From Streptomyces sp. P9-A4 (lineage in GTDB: Bacteria; Actinomycetota; Actinomycetes; Streptomycetales; Streptomycetaceae), in the NCBI RefSeq assembly GCF_036634195.1, contig NZ_JAZIFY010000001.1, positions 248,001 to 312,000 on the forward strand: a stretch of DNA of 64,000 bases, written 5' to 3'. A program made the translations under genes and the position numbers. Positions 36,063 through 45,300 of this stretch are shown one piece after another. Below the pieces are notes generated by a model, which was given only the letters and a program-made list of their open reading frames with translations, was not told the origin of the DNA and did not search any database. Position 1 is the first letter of the stretch. Each line of letters opens with the position of its first letter.

Positions 36063-37421
36063 CTACTCGGCCAAGAGCTCGACGACGGTACGAGCGGCCT
36101 GGTGGCCGGACACCACCGCGCCATCCATGAAGCCGTGGGAGACCGGGCTGAGGTCGCTGCCGGCGAACACCATGCGGCCGTGAGGGCGTTGGAAGGTGGC
36201 GAGCAACGTCCACTGTCCCGGGCGCAGAGCGGCCCAGGCGCCCTGGGCGTACGGGTCGGCGTTCCAGTCGTGTCCGTATGTCTCGACGACGCGGACCTGC
36301 GGGTAGAGGTCGACCAGGCCGGCCGTGACGGTCTGCGGGTCGGCGGCGTCCAGTGTCTCGGCGACGCCGAAGCACACGGTCAGGGTCTCGTCCGTGTCGG
36401 ATGCGGCCGGTCCGATGCCGTACACGCCCGCGATGCCGGGCGGCCAGGCACTGGCCGAGGCGTCGGCCGGAACACCGGTGGTCCGTGCGATCACCTTCAC
36501 GGCGCGCCCGGTGTGCCCCTCGACGGCGAGCCGGCGCGCGTCCTCCGGGAGCGGCGGGGCGAATGCGACGTCGGACAAGGTGTTGACCGGCAAGGCGACG
36601 ACGACCGCGCGGGCCCGGTGGGTTGTGCCGTCGGTCAGCGTCACGGCGGTCTCGGTCACGCCCTGCTCGATCGCGGTGACAGGTGACCCGAGGCGTACCC
36701 GGTCGGCGAGTGACGCCGCGATCCGTTCCGCCAGTGCGCCGACCCCGCCCTTGACCCGGCGTTCGGCGGCGGGGTCGAAGGTGTCGGCCGGTTGGGGGTC
36801 ACCCGCGGGGCTGCCGAGCGCGGCCAGGTCCTCGATGACAGCCAGCGCGGAGTACTCGGCGGGCAACGCTCCCATCTGGGATGCCGCGTACGCCGCGAAC
36901 GCACCCGCGACCCGCGGCGGCAGACCCGCGAGCAGGTCGGCGAGGGGGACGTCGGTTCCCTCGGGCGCCGTGAACGGCGGCGCGGCGGCCAGGGCTGTCG
37001 CCTGCTCGGCGAGTCCGGCCGTGAACGCGTCGAACGCCTCTCGCTCGGCTCCGTCGAAGGGGATCGTCCCGTGTAGCACGTCGCCTTCGAGCAGCCACAG
37101 GTCGCGCTCGGTCCCTTCGGCGTCCTCCAACTCGATGCCGTAGCGCGCGTATTCGTCCATGATCGCGGTGTGGTGCTCGGGCGCGACCCATTCCGCACCC
37201 AGGTCCACGGTGACGTCGGTTCCTGGGAACGCCCGCGACCAGGTTCGTCCGCCCACCCGGTCCCTGGCCTCGAGGACCATGACCGCCAGACCATGTTCGG
37301 CCAGATCCCGGGCCGCGATCAGTCCCGCGAGTCCGGCCCCCACGATGATCACGTCACACAGAGGGCCATCGCCCGCCGTGTCCTTCGGGTCGATTCCGGA
37401 TACGGCTGTGGTTCCGCTCAT
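36063..37421 (-). CDS. Flavin monoamine oxidase family protein
   Basis: 452 residues. The FAD Rossmann motif VIIVGAGLAGLIAARDL (GxGxxG 28-33), EARDRVGGRTWS (51-62) and the C-terminal FAD cap GRMVFAGSDLSPVSHGFMDGAVVSGHQAA are complete, with substrate-domain residues between. It oxidatively deaminates an amine or amino acid, giving H2O2. No signal peptide. The ATG at 37421 has GAGGAG 11 bases upstream. It appears intact although everything around it is remnants. Upstream 37422-37693 holds no gene. Confidence 0.85.
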   Translation of the reverse strand: MSGTTAVSGIDPKDTAGDGPLCDVIIVGAGLAGLIAARDLAEHGLAVMVLEARDRVGGRTWSRAFPGTDVTVDLGAEWVAPEHHTAIMDEYARYGIELEDAEGTERDLWLLEGDVLHGTIPFDGAEREAFDAFTAGLAEQATALAAAPPFTAPEGTDVPLADLLAGLPPRVAGAFAAYAASQMGALPAEYSALAVIEDLAALGSPAGDPQPADTFDPAAERRVKGGVGALAERIAASLADRVRLGSPVTAIEQGVTETAVTLTDGTTHRARAVVVALPVNTLSDVAFAPPLPEDARRLAVEGHTGRAVKVIARTTGVPADASASAWPPGIAGVYGIGPAASDTDETLTVCFGVAETLDAADPQTVTAGLVDLYPQVRVVETYGHDWNADPYAQGAWAALRPGQWTLLATFQRPHGRMVFAGSDLSPVSHGFMDGAVVSGHQAARTVVELLAE

Positions 37422-37693
37422 GCTTGCGAGCACTCCTCGCGTACGCCCTCCCAGCAGGGCCTGGTGCAGTGCACGTTCGCGGGTCCAGGGACGCCCGGAG
37501 CGCGTTTGAGCGCGCCCGCACCGCCGCCCGAGTATGTCGACAGGGCCCTTACACGTGCAACCAGGTAACCGGAATGGAGGCCCAACCTGCACGTTCATTC
37601 GTTTCGGGGTTGCGTCCGGATCATGCTCAGAAGGGGCGTCGGGAAGCTGCGCGAGGGCTCGTGCGCCGCGAGCACCCTCACCCAGGCGCCTAT

Positions 37694-38432
37694 AGCGTGT
37701 TGCAGAAGGCTGCTGTGCGGGCATTTCCCCTGCATGCGTGGGGTGTTGAGGGCTGAGCCATTGCGGGTGGAGACGTTCACGGGCCTGCGGATGCGGCAGC
37801 TCGCGCCGCTGTTCGGCGTCTCACCTGCAACCGTGTGCCGGGTGATCCAGTGGCCGGGGCCACTGCTGGCCATCGAACGTGCCACCCGACCGGCTGACGC
37901 GACGCGGTCGACCGGCTGTGGATCGTGGACGGCACCCTCATCCCGGTCCGTCACCGGAAGACCGGGGCGTCCTCACGCAACTACCGGTTCTCGGCAAACG
38001 TGCAGGTCATCATCGACGCCGACACCAAACTCGTGGTCGCCGCGGCCCGGCCGGCACCTGGCAACACCGCGGACGCGAAGGCCTGGCGGGAATCCGGCCT
38101 GGCCCAACACCGCGAAGGCGTGACCGTGCCGGCCGACGGCGCCTACATCAACACCGGCCTCACCGTCCCGCACCGCAAACGCCCCGGACGAGCCCTGCTG
38201 CCCGGCGAGGAGCAGGACAATGCCGAGCACCGCACGGTCCGGGCCCGCGTCGAGCACGCCTTCGCCCGCATGAAGCACTACAAGATCCTCCGCGACTGCC
38301 GCCAACGCGGCAACGGCCTCCACCACGCCCTCCAGGCCGTCGCCCACATGCACAACCTCGCCCTCACCGCATGACCAGACCAGCCCCAAAACCGGCCCTG
38401 ACCTGCCCGGACACAACCTTCTGCAACACGCT
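37694..38432 (+). mobile_element. IS5-type insertion sequence with 16-bp perfect ends, transposase broken
   Basis: Perfect 16-bp inverted ends AGCGTGTTGCAGAAGG (37694-37709; complement 38417-38432). Inside, one frame gives LRVETFTGLRMRQLAPLFGVSPATVCRVIQ and GPLLAIERAT. After a shift near 37905, LWIVDGTLIPVRHRKTGASSRNYRFSANVQVIIDADTKLVV...RARVEHAFARMKHYKILRDCRQRG follows to 38374 (DDE_Tnp_4). The usual stretch between FTGL and RQLAPLFG is also deleted. It should be immobile unless helped in trans. Its right end abuts the next IS. Confidence 0.82.
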
Positions 38433-38433
38433 T

Positions 38434-39188
38434 CAGGCGGTGTCCTCAAATGATCTCGGGTGGTGGATCATGGTGTCGTGATACGTCGCCATGAACTGTC
38501 CGACGCCGAGTGGGAGTTCGTCCGGCCGCTGCTGCCCGAGTCGTTGCGGGGGGGGCGGAAGCGGCTGGACGACCGCAGTGTCCTGAACGGGATCGTGTGG
38601 AAGTTCCGGACCGGGACGGCCTGGCGGGATCCACCATCGTCCGCGCCCACCAGCATGCGGCCGGGGCCCGGAAAGGGGCTCCGTGGCCCGGCCCTCGGCC
38701 GGTCCCGGGGTGGTCCGACCAGCAAGATTCACCTGGCCTGCGACGGGCGGGGCCGACCACTCGGCTTCGTCGTGACGGGCGGCAACACCAACGACTGCAC
38801 CCGGTTCACCACCGTGATGGAAGCGATCCGGGTGCCCCGGACCGGTCCGGGGCACCCCCCCGGACCCGGCCCGATCACGTCCTGGGCGACAAGGCCACAG
38901 CTCGAATGCGATCCGCACCTGGCTCCGCCGCCAGGGCATCGCCCACAAGATCCCCGAACGGGCCGACCAGGTCCGCAACCGGGCCGGGCGCGGCAACCGC
39001 GGAGGGCGCCCGCGGGCTTTCGACCGCGAGGCGTACAAGCACCGCAACGTCGTGGAACGGTGCTTCAACCGTGTGAAACAGTGGCGCGGGACGCGACCCG
39101 GTACGACAAGACCGCCGAGTCCTACGAGGCAGCTGTCACCCTCACATCACTCCTGATGTGGGCGTGACATTTGACGACAGGCCCTAAC
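38434..39188 (+). mobile_element. IS5-type element, degraded transposase; ends match the MITEs
   Basis: The transposase begins near GTG 38478: RRHELSDAEWEFVRPLLPESLRGGRKRLDDRSVLNGIVWKFRTGTAWRD. An internal deletion follows, then SRGGPTSKIHLACDGRGRPLGFVVTGGNTNDCTRFTTVMEAIRVPRTGPG, several frame changes, and ATRYDKTAESYEAAVTLTSLLMWA. The right end TTTGACGACAGGCCCTA (about 39171-39187) is the terminal sequence of both MITEs; the left end near 38434 is only partly similar. Inactive copy. Confidence 0.75.
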
Positions 39189-39283
39189 GTCTCCGAACCA
39201 GAGCAGCCGGTGCGGGGGTCCGGGGGCCGCATTTCGCCACATTCGATCGATCCGAGCGCCCCGACGGGCGGGAAGGACCTCTG

Positions 39284-40015
39284 ATGCAGCCTGGGCATCT
39301 CCCTGTCGAGTTCCTCGACGCGCAACAGATCGACTTCGTCGAGCACCCGCCACCGGCCCTGACGTCGCAGGAGCGGGGCGAGATCGACCGTCTCTGGGCG
39401 GAGGCGAAGGCCCGCAACCCCACGACCTTCGACGGCCCGCTCGTCGCGGGTCTGGGCATCGACCTGGCCGGGCCCGGCCAGTCGGTGGTGCGGTGGGCCA
39501 GGACGACGTACCGGCACCGGGGCCTGCGTCGGCTCCGGCCGGCCGAAGAGGTCCCCGGTTCCGTCTTCGTCACCGTCCTGTTGCCGACGGAGGCCGGACT
39601 CACCGTCGGACGTGGCTCCTCCACTACCGCGGCGCCCGGCCACTGGAGCCTTCCCGGCGGCTCGGCGGAGCCCCCTGCGGCCGGTCACCCCCTGGATGTG
39701 GCGTCACTCCGTCGGGATGCAGCCCGCGAATTGGCCGAGGAGCTCGGCGTACGCATCGTCGTCGAGGAGCTGCGGCTGTGGGGCCTCACCCGCGGAACGC
39801 GGTTCGGCAGCCTCGGCTTCCACTTCCTCGCCCCGCCCGTGCCCAGCGCGCTCGTGCGCCGTCGGCACGCGGATCTCACCGTGTGTGAGACGAAGCGTGG
39901 AGACGTACCCGAGCTCGACAAGATCGCGTTCGTTCCCTCGACCGAACAGGCAGCCTGCCTCGGCCCGGGCGCGGACTACCTACACCAGGTCCTGGGCCAG
40001 TACTTCTCGACCTGA
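39284..40015 (+). CDS. NUDIX hydrolase family protein
   Basis: 243 residues. The C-terminal ~150 form a NUDIX domain: HWSLPGGSAEP...DVASLRRDAARELAEELGV, where the box G-x5-E...REx2EExG is recognisable (R-E-L-A-E-E-L-G) though the first part is stretched. The N-terminal ~95 residues (HLPVEFLDAQQIDFVEHPPPALTSQERGEIDRLWAEAKARNPTTFDGPLVAG) are a lead-in common to a group of actinobacterial NUDIX proteins. The substrate is unknown. The ATG is at 39284 behind GGGAAGGAC. It lies directly after the IS end and appears intact. Confidence 0.75.
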   Translation: MQPGHLPVEFLDAQQIDFVEHPPPALTSQERGEIDRLWAEAKARNPTTFDGPLVAGLGIDLAGPGQSVVRWARTTYRHRGLRRLRPAEEVPGSVFVTVLLPTEAGLTVGRGSSTTAAPGHWSLPGGSAEPPAAGHPLDVASLRRDAARELAEELGVRIVVEELRLWGLTRGTRFGSLGFHFLAPPVPSALVRRRHADLTVCETKRGDVPELDKIAFVPSTEQAACLGPGADYLHQVLGQYFST

Positions 40016-40166
40016 ACCCGCCACCCGGTCCGGCACTCCTTTCCCCGTCGTCACATGTTTCCCTCTCGTTTCAGCACGACGGGCCAGCCTCCAGGACTCC
40101 TCGTCACGCAAGGACCGGCAAACGGGCAATGCTCCTCAGCACACTCACCTCTGGGGGACGGACTCC

Positions 40167-40349
40167 GTGGACTTCGACGAATTGAAGCAGCAGGCGATCC
40201 GCATCCATGACCGCTACGACGGGCTGAACCGTCGTGAGCGCGGCCGAGTCTGGACACGCACCGAATTCGTGCTCGGCTTCATGGGCGACGTCGGCGACCT
40301 GGCCGAACTCGTCATGGCGGAGGAGTGCTTCGCCGATCCGGCTCGGTGA
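40167..40349 (+). pseudogene. 5' fragment of a MazG-like gene
   Basis: From GTG 40167 (GGGGGACGG upstream) it reads DFDELKQQAIRIHDRYDGLNRRERGRVWTRTEFVLGFMGDVGDLAELVMAEE, the start of a MazG-type nucleotide pyrophosphohydrolase. After about 40335 the sequence changes abruptly into the flavodoxin-like remnant, so the gene is truncated at a recombination junction. Confidence 0.6.
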
Positions 40350-40759
40350 TGAAGCGGGTGATCGAGCGGCTCTGCGCCTGTTCGAGCCTGCTGAACGACG
40401 CGGGGCAGTACGCGTACTACGGCCGGGCCGTCAGTGGTCTGATCACCGGCAACGAGGACGGTGTGAAGCACTGCGCGATGAACGTCCTCTACAGCCTCCA
40501 GCACCTGGAGTAAGCGGTGCCGCCGCAGGCGGACGCGGGCTGGATCGGGGCGGCGGGCCCCGGACCCTCGTACCTGGATCCGAGTTCGGGCGGTCCCGAG
40601 AACGACTTCACCAACCGCGAACCTCGTTCATGGCGTGGAACCTGATGCACCTGGCGGCCCTGCTGAAGCGGACCGGCGGGATTCCGGCACACAGCAACCA
40701 GCGCTCGGCTTGGGACGCCGGCTGCAAGCCGGAGCTCCCCGAACCCGGAACACCGCTGA
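40340..40759 (+). pseudogene. Broken second copy of the flavodoxin-like gene
   Basis: Reads MKRVIERLCACSSLLNDAGQYAYYGRAVSGLITGNEDGVKHCAMNVLYSLQHLE, then a stop (TAA at 40511). After it, in shifted frames, come PPQADAGWIGAAGPGPSYLDPSSGGPENDFTNRE and MAWNLMHLAALLKRTGGIPAHSNQRSAWDAGC. This is the C-terminal 60% of the intact protein at 24768-25484, at roughly 80% identity. It lacks the N-terminal FMN loop and has at least two inactivating changes. Confidence 0.85.
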
Positions 40760-40839
40760 GGGCGTTACACGACTCCCCCTCACGTCCCTGCCCCCACCCC
40801 GGTTTTGGTTTGTCGGACGATCATCAATACGATCCGGCG

Positions 40840-42114
40840 ATGATCACGAGAAAACGGCTGGCGACCGGGGCCTGCGCGCTGCTCGCCGCCCTGAGCGTCG
40901 CGCTCCTGCCGACGAGCGCGACCGCCGACGAGCCGGCGGCGAAGGAATCCCCCAAGGTCGAGCTGGTCCTCGACGTGAGCGGCTCCATGCGGGCCAAGGA
41001 CATCGACGGCAAGTCCCGGATGGCCGCGGCCAAGCAGGCCTTCAACGAGGTCCTCGACGCGGTGCCCGAGGAGGTGCAGCTCGGCATCCGCACGCTGGGC
41101 GCCGACTACCCGGGGCAGGACCGCAAGCGGGGCTGCAAGGACACCCGTCAGCTGTACCCGGTGGGGCCGCTGAACCGCACCGAGGCCAAGACGGCCGTCG
41201 CCACCCTCGCCCCGACGGGCTGGACCCCGATCGGTCCGGCGCTGCTGGGCGCGGCGCAGGACCTGGAGGGCGGTGACGCCACCCGCCGGATCGTGCTCAT
41301 CACGGACGGCGAGGACACCTGCGCCCCGCTCGACCCCTGCCAGGTGGCACGGGAGATCGCGGCGAAGGGCATCCACCTCGTCATCGACACCCTGGGCCTG
41401 GTGCCGGACGCCAAGACCCGGGCGCAGCTCACCTGCATCGCGGAGGCGACCGGAGGCACGTACACCTCGGTCCACCGCACCGAGGACCTGTCCCGCCGGG
41501 TGCGTCAGCTCGTCGACCGTGCCGCCGACCCGGTCGTCACCCCGGTGGCCACCGACGGTGCGGCGCGGTGCGTCGACGCGCCGCAGCTCAAGCCCGGTCT
41601 GTACACCGACCGCGAGTCCTTCGGCCAGCACCGCTGGTACCGGGTGGACCTGCTGCCCGGTCAGGAACTGCGTGCCTCCGTCAGCGTCTCGGCGGACCGT
41701 GCCGTCAACAACGACTACGGGGTGCTGCTGCGCGCGGTCACCCTGCACGGGCGGGAGATCGTCCGCGGCTCCGAGGCCGGTGACGGGCGCACCGACGTGA
41801 TCTCGACAGGCCTGCGCTATCCGAAGCCGGACCTCGACGACGGGCCCGGGGACGCCAAGCCGGCGGCGGAGACGGTCTGTCTCCAGGTCAGCAACTCGTT
41901 CTCGGCGCCCGCGTCGGTCAAGACGACGCCGGGCATGCCGATCGAGCTGACGGTGGACGTCGTCGACGGGCCCTCGGCCGCGTCGGACGTCGCGTCGTTC
42001 GGTCTCGGCCGCGGCTGGTGGCTGCTCGGCGCACTGATCGTCGCCGGCTTCCTCGCCGGTCTGATCTGGGGCTGGCTGTCCCGCTGGCGCCTCGCGGTCT
42101 GGAGGACCCACTGA
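40840..42114 (+). CDS. Secreted, membrane-anchored VWA domain protein
   Basis: 424 residues. The signal peptide has a cleavage near TSATA (29). The VWA domain runs from about 40 to 220 with MIDAS DVSGSM (D45-x-S-x-S), the Thr in GWTPIGPALL and the Asp in ITDGEDTC. A beta-rich region follows, then one TM helix near the C-terminus (WWLLGALIVAGFLAGLIWGWL) and a short basic tail, so it faces outwards. VWA domains bind partners through a metal. Its TGA overlaps the ATG of the next gene (TGATG), showing a two-gene operon. ATG 40840. Confidence 0.85.
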   Translation: MITRKRLATGACALLAALSVALLPTSATADEPAAKESPKVELVLDVSGSMRAKDIDGKSRMAAAKQAFNEVLDAVPEEVQLGIRTLGADYPGQDRKRGCKDTRQLYPVGPLNRTEAKTAVATLAPTGWTPIGPALLGAAQDLEGGDATRRIVLITDGEDTCAPLDPCQVAREIAAKGIHLVIDTLGLVPDAKTRAQLTCIAEATGGTYTSVHRTEDLSRRVRQLVDRAADPVVTPVATDGAARCVDAPQLKPGLYTDRESFGQHRWYRVDLLPGQELRASVSVSADRAVNNDYGVLLRAVTLHGREIVRGSEAGDGRTDVISTGLRYPKPDLDDGPGDAKPAAETVCLQVSNSFSAPASVKTTPGMPIELTVDVVDGPSAASDVASFGLGRGWWLLGALIVAGFLAGLIWGWLSRWRLAVWRTH

Positions 42115-42953
42115 TGCGTACCGTACGCACCCTCGCCACGGCCGCGCTCGCGGGCGCGGCACTGCTCGGCCTCGCCGCTCCGGCGGCCCTGGCCGACTCC
42201 CCCTCCGCCACGGCGGACCCGAGCGCGGACATTGGTTCGAAGGCCGGGCCGACCGAGGCCGGCACCACCTTCCGTACCGCCGCGCGCTTCCTCCCGGGCC
42301 AGCAGGCCACGGCGCAGGCGGCCACGGGTGACTACCTGTACTGGGTGTTCCCCGCGGACACCGGGCAGCGGCCGACGGTCAACGCGACCGTGACACTGCC
42401 TGACGCGGCCCTGCGGCACGGGTCCGCGACCTGGCGGGTCGACGTGTACGACGGGCTCCGGCGGCGCCAGCCGTGCATGTACGGGACCCAGTCGCGTACC
42501 GCCGCCAAGGACGCCACCACCGTGGAACTCGCCTGTGTGCTGCGGCCGGTGCGTGCCTCGGCCGACGCCTGGGCGAACGACCCGCTGCCCGGCAGCTACT
42601 ACGTACGGCTGACCGTGAGCGCGCTGCCGGACGACGACCTCGGGCAGCCGTTCACCGCGAGGATCGGGGTGAACACCCTCGACAAGGGCGGCGCCTACGC
42701 CACGGACGGTTCCCTCGCCGCCCCGCTGGTGCCCGGGGCGACCACCGCCGAACTGGCGGAGGCCGAGACCGACGCAGGCCGGAAGACGGCCGTCGAGGCA
42801 GCGGCCCCGGAGGACGGCTGGTCCTCCGGCTGGTGGTCGGACCGCTGGCTGTGGACCGCCGCGGGCGGCGTGCTCGCGGCGCTCGCGGGCATCGGCGGGT
42901 ACGTGCTGACGCGGGGCACGGGGCGCCCGCCCCGGGTGCCGCCGACGGCCTGA
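42114..42953 (+). CDS. Exported membrane protein, partner of the VWA protein
   Basis: 279 residues. The signal peptide ends near APAALA, followed by a beta-rich outer domain (TFRTAARFLPGQQATAQAATGDYLYWVFPADTGQRPTVNATVTLPD... resembling the C-terminal part of the VWA protein: ligand-free, sugar-binding-like strands), then one TM helix (WTAAGGVLAALAGIGGYVLT) and a basic Pro tail. Two Cys (CMYGTQ, ELACVL) could form a disulfide. Start codon overlaps the VWA stop, so the two are co-made. Function unknown. Confidence 0.72.
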   Translation: MRTVRTLATAALAGAALLGLAAPAALADSPSATADPSADIGSKAGPTEAGTTFRTAARFLPGQQATAQAATGDYLYWVFPADTGQRPTVNATVTLPDAALRHGSATWRVDVYDGLRRRQPCMYGTQSRTAAKDATTVELACVLRPVRASADAWANDPLPGSYYVRLTVSALPDDDLGQPFTARIGVNTLDKGGAYATDGSLAAPLVPGATTAELAEAETDAGRKTAVEAAAPEDGWSSGWWSDRWLWTAAGGVLAALAGIGGYVLTRGTGRPPRVPPTA

Positions 42954-42998
42954 CCGGCACCGTGTCACCCCCGTCCCGGCCCCGGCCCACGGACGGCG

Positions 42999-43034
42999 GA
43001 AGGCCCCCACCGCCTCGGCGCGGTGGGGGCCTTC
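42999..43034. terminator. Strong bidirectional hairpin
   Basis: A 15-bp perfect stem (GAAGGCCCCCACCGC at 42999-43013, complement at 43020-43034) between the VWA operon and the convergent MFS gene. Confidence 0.8.
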
Positions 43035-43059
43035 GTGCGCTTCGGACACCGTCCGGGGC

Positions 43060-44358
43060 TCACCGGCGGGCGGGGAAGCCGTGGGCGCGGGCCCCCGCCA
43101 CGAGCGCGACGACCGGCACGAGCAGGACGAGCACGCTCCAGGGCAGGGCGCCGGCGCCGAGGCCGCCGAGCAGGAGGCCGCCGGCGATGCCGCCGGCCGC
43201 CATCGCCGCGTTCCAGAGGCTGACCAGCATCGTCTGGGCGGTGTCGGCATGGTCGCCGCCCGCGTCGGCGACGGCCGTCTGGAGCAGGGTGGGCGCGCCG
43301 CCCCAGCCGAAGCCCCAGAGCGCGGCGGCGGTCAGGACGAGTGCGGTACTTGCCGCCGGTACGGCGAGCGCGGCGGCGCCCACGGCGACGAGAATCGTCC
43401 CGGCGAGCGTCAGGACCCGGAGCCGGGTGTCGATGTGCCGGCCGGTGAACCAGATCCCGGCGAGCGAGGCGGCGCCGAAGACCAGCAGGACGAGGCCGGT
43501 GGATCCGGCCAGGCCGAGGTGGGCCAGATAGGCGGCGACGTAGGTGTAGAGCACGGTGTGGGCCAGGACGAGGGTGAAGGTGACGGTCAGGACGGGGAGG
43601 ACGCCGGGCACCTTGAGGGTCCGGGCGACGGGGGCGCGCCCGCCGCGTGCCTCCCCGGGCAGGTCGGGGACGGCGAGGGTGATCCAGCCGAGCAGCCCGA
43701 CGGCGATCACGGTCATGGCGGTGAACGCGACGCGCCAGCCCACCGCCTCGGCGAGGAAGGTGCCGGCCGGGACGCCGAGCGAGAGCGCGAGCGGGATGCC
43801 GGTCATGGCGACGGCGACGGCCCGGCCCTGGAGGTGCGGCGGGGCGATGCGGCGGGCGTAGCCGGCGAGCAGGGCCCAGGCGACGCCCGCGGCGACGCCG
43901 GCGAGGAAACGGGCGCCCATGGTGAGGGCGTACGAGCCGGAGACGGCCGTGACGGTGTTGGCGGCGGCGAATCCGGCGACCGAGGCGAGCAGCAGCCGCT
44001 TGCGGCGCCAGCCGGCGGTACGGGCGGCCAGCGGGACGGCGGTGAGGGCGGTGCCGAGGGCGTAGACGGTGACGGCCTGGCCTGCGGCGGCCTCGCCGAC
44101 GCCGAGGTCGGCGCTCAGGGCGGGCAGTACGCCGGCGGGCAGGGTCTCGGTGAGGCTGGTGACGAAGACGGCGGTGGCGAGGGCGAGCAGGGCGGCGAGC
44201 GGAAGCCGTCCGGAGGACTGCGGGGTGCCGGAGGACTGCGGGGTGCCGGAGGACCGCGGGGTGCCGGAGGACCGCGGGGTGCCGGGGGCCGGGGAGGCGG
44301 AGGCAGGGGAGGCGGAGGTGACGTCGGAACGGGCCGACGTCGTCGTGTTGTTGGCCAT
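43060..44358 (-). CDS. MFS transporter (DHA1-type) with N-terminal repeat
   Basis: 432 residues and twelve predicted TM helices from about 52. Motifs GMRFLAG-like (TMGARFLAGVAAGVAWALLAGYARRIAPP) and GIPLALSLGVPAGTFLAEAVGWR (motif C, antiporter) fit drug:proton antiporters of the DHA1 class. The first 50 residues are cytosolic and include four SGTP[R/Q]S units encoded by 18-bp repeats. The ATG at 44358 is divergent from a MerR regulator that probably controls it. The substrate is unknown. Confidence 0.85.
   Translation of the reverse strand: MANNTTTSARSDVTSASPASASPAPGTPRSSGTPRSSGTPQSSGTPQSSGRLPLAALLALATAVFVTSLTETLPAGVLPALSADLGVGEAAAGQAVTVYALGTALTAVPLAARTAGWRRKRLLLASVAGFAAANTVTAVSGSYALTMGARFLAGVAAGVAWALLAGYARRIAPPHLQGRAVAVAMTGIPLALSLGVPAGTFLAEAVGWRVAFTAMTVIAVGLLGWITLAVPDLPGEARGGRAPVARTLKVPGVLPVLTVTFTLVLAHTVLYTYVAAYLAHLGLAGSTGLVLLVFGAASLAGIWFTGRHIDTRLRVLTLAGTILVAVGAAALAVPAASTALVLTAAALWGFGWGGAPTLLQTAVADAGGDHADTAQTMLVSLWNAAMAAGGIAGGLLLGGLGAGALPWSVLVLLVPVVALVAGARAHGFPARR
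44211..44288. repeat. 18-bp tandem repeat, about four units
   Basis: Units of the form GCGGGGTGCCGGAGGACT repeat at 18-bp spacing with C/T changes at the last base and a degenerate fifth unit. It lies inside the MFS gene and keeps frame, coding for Ser-Gly-Thr-Pro-Gln/Arg-Ser. Confidence 0.8.
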
Positions 44359-44372
44359 GGCCCTATGCTCGA

Positions 44373-44394
44373 ACCCTCACATCGATGTGAAGGT
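44373..44394. promoter_or_regulatory. MerR-type operator between MFS and merR genes
   Basis: A 22-bp near-perfect palindrome with centre ACATCGATGT and arms ACCCTC/GAAGGT. On the MFS strand it directly follows TTGACC, a -35-like hexamer, giving a long spacer that a MerR activator would twist. It sits 14 bases from the MFS ATG and 27 from the merR ATG. Confidence 0.6.
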
Positions 44395-44421
44395 CAAGCG
44401 AGTCCCGGGAGGGGGCGTCCC

Positions 44422-44796
44422 ATGCGGATCGGGGAACTGTCGGAGCGCACCGGAACACCACGCCGACTGCTGCGCTACTACGAGGAGCAGGGTCTCATCG
44501 TCGCGGACCGGCAGCCGAACGGCTACCGGGTCTACGACGGTTCGAACGTGGACCGGGTGATGCAGATCAAGGGCCTGCTGGACGCGGGCCTGCCGACCCG
44601 GATCATCAAGCAGATCCTGCCCTGTCTGAACAAGCCCAGGATCATCCACTTCCCGGACGCCACACCGGAGATGCTGGCCACTCTGGAGGACGAGCGGGAC
44701 CGGATGACCGAACGGATCCGCTGCCTCACCCGCAACCGGGACGCGGTGGCGGAGTACCTGGACACGGTACGGGAGAAGCTGACCTCACCGGCCTGA
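44422..44796 (+). CDS. MerR family regulator
   Basis: 124 residues. The winged HTH MRIGELSERTGTPRRLLRYYEEQGLIVADRQPNGYRVYDGSNVDRV is canonical and followed by a dimerisation coiled coil (MLATLEDERDRMTERIRCLTRNRDAVAEYLDTV). Only two scattered Cys (68, 101), so a metal site is unlikely; an organic ligand bound by itself or through MFS substrate is more plausible. GGGAGGGGGCG precedes ATG 44422. Divergent from the MFS gene. Confidence 0.88.
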   Translation: MRIGELSERTGTPRRLLRYYEEQGLIVADRQPNGYRVYDGSNVDRVMQIKGLLDAGLPTRIIKQILPCLNKPRIIHFPDATPEMLATLEDERDRMTERIRCLTRNRDAVAEYLDTVREKLTSPA

Positions 44797-44805
44797 GGCC
44801 TCCGG

Positions 44806-45285
44806 TCAGGTCATACGGCGTGCGCCCTCCAGCACCGCCTGGCGGATGCGGTCGTAGGTGCCGCAGCGGCAGATGTTGCGGATGGTGTCGAGGTCGGCTT
44901 CGGTGATCTCCCGGCCGGCCTCCCGGGCCCGGCGGACCTCGGCCACCGCGGTCATGATCTGGCCCGGCTGGCAGTAGCCGCACTGGGCGACGTCGAGGTC
45001 GAGCCAGGCCTCCTGCATCGGGTGCAGCTCGCGCCCGACGGTGTCCGGGAGGCCCTCGATGGTGGTGATCTCGTCGGTCGGGGCGAGCTGTTCGACGGGG
45101 ACGGCGCAGGGGGTGATCGCCTTGCCGTTGAGGTGGCTGGTGCAGGCCCGGCAGACGCCGACCCCGCAGCCGTACTTGGGTCCGGTGACGCCGAGGACGT
45201 CCCGGAGGACCCAGAGCAGCCTGACGTCGCCCTCGACGTCGGCGGTGACGGCCTTGCCGTTCAGGATGAAGGTGTGCTGCGGCAC
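44806..45285 (-). CDS. (2Fe-2S)-binding small subunit of a molybdenum hydroxylase (IorA/CoxS type)
   Basis: 159 residues. The plant-type ferredoxin cluster is at C40, C45, C48, C60 (YGCGVGVCRACT...TPC). The second cluster is C102-x-x-C105 ... C139-x-C141 (AQCGYCQPGQ, ICRCGT). It passes electrons from the molybdenum subunit encoded immediately upstream (15 bases apart). No FAD subunit gene is adjacent, as in isoquinoline 1-oxidoreductase (IorAB). It lacks its own signal, so it would ride with the Tat-targeted large subunit. ATG 45285. Confidence 0.87.
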   Translation of the reverse strand: MPQHTFILNGKAVTADVEGDVRLLWVLRDVLGVTGPKYGCGVGVCRACTSHLNGKAITPCAVPVEQLAPTDEITTIEGLPDTVGRELHPMQEAWLDLDVAQCGYCQPGQIMTAVAEVRRAREAGREITEADLDTIRNICRCGTYDRIRQAVLEGARRMT

Positions 45286-45300
45286 GGGGACTCCAGGTCT

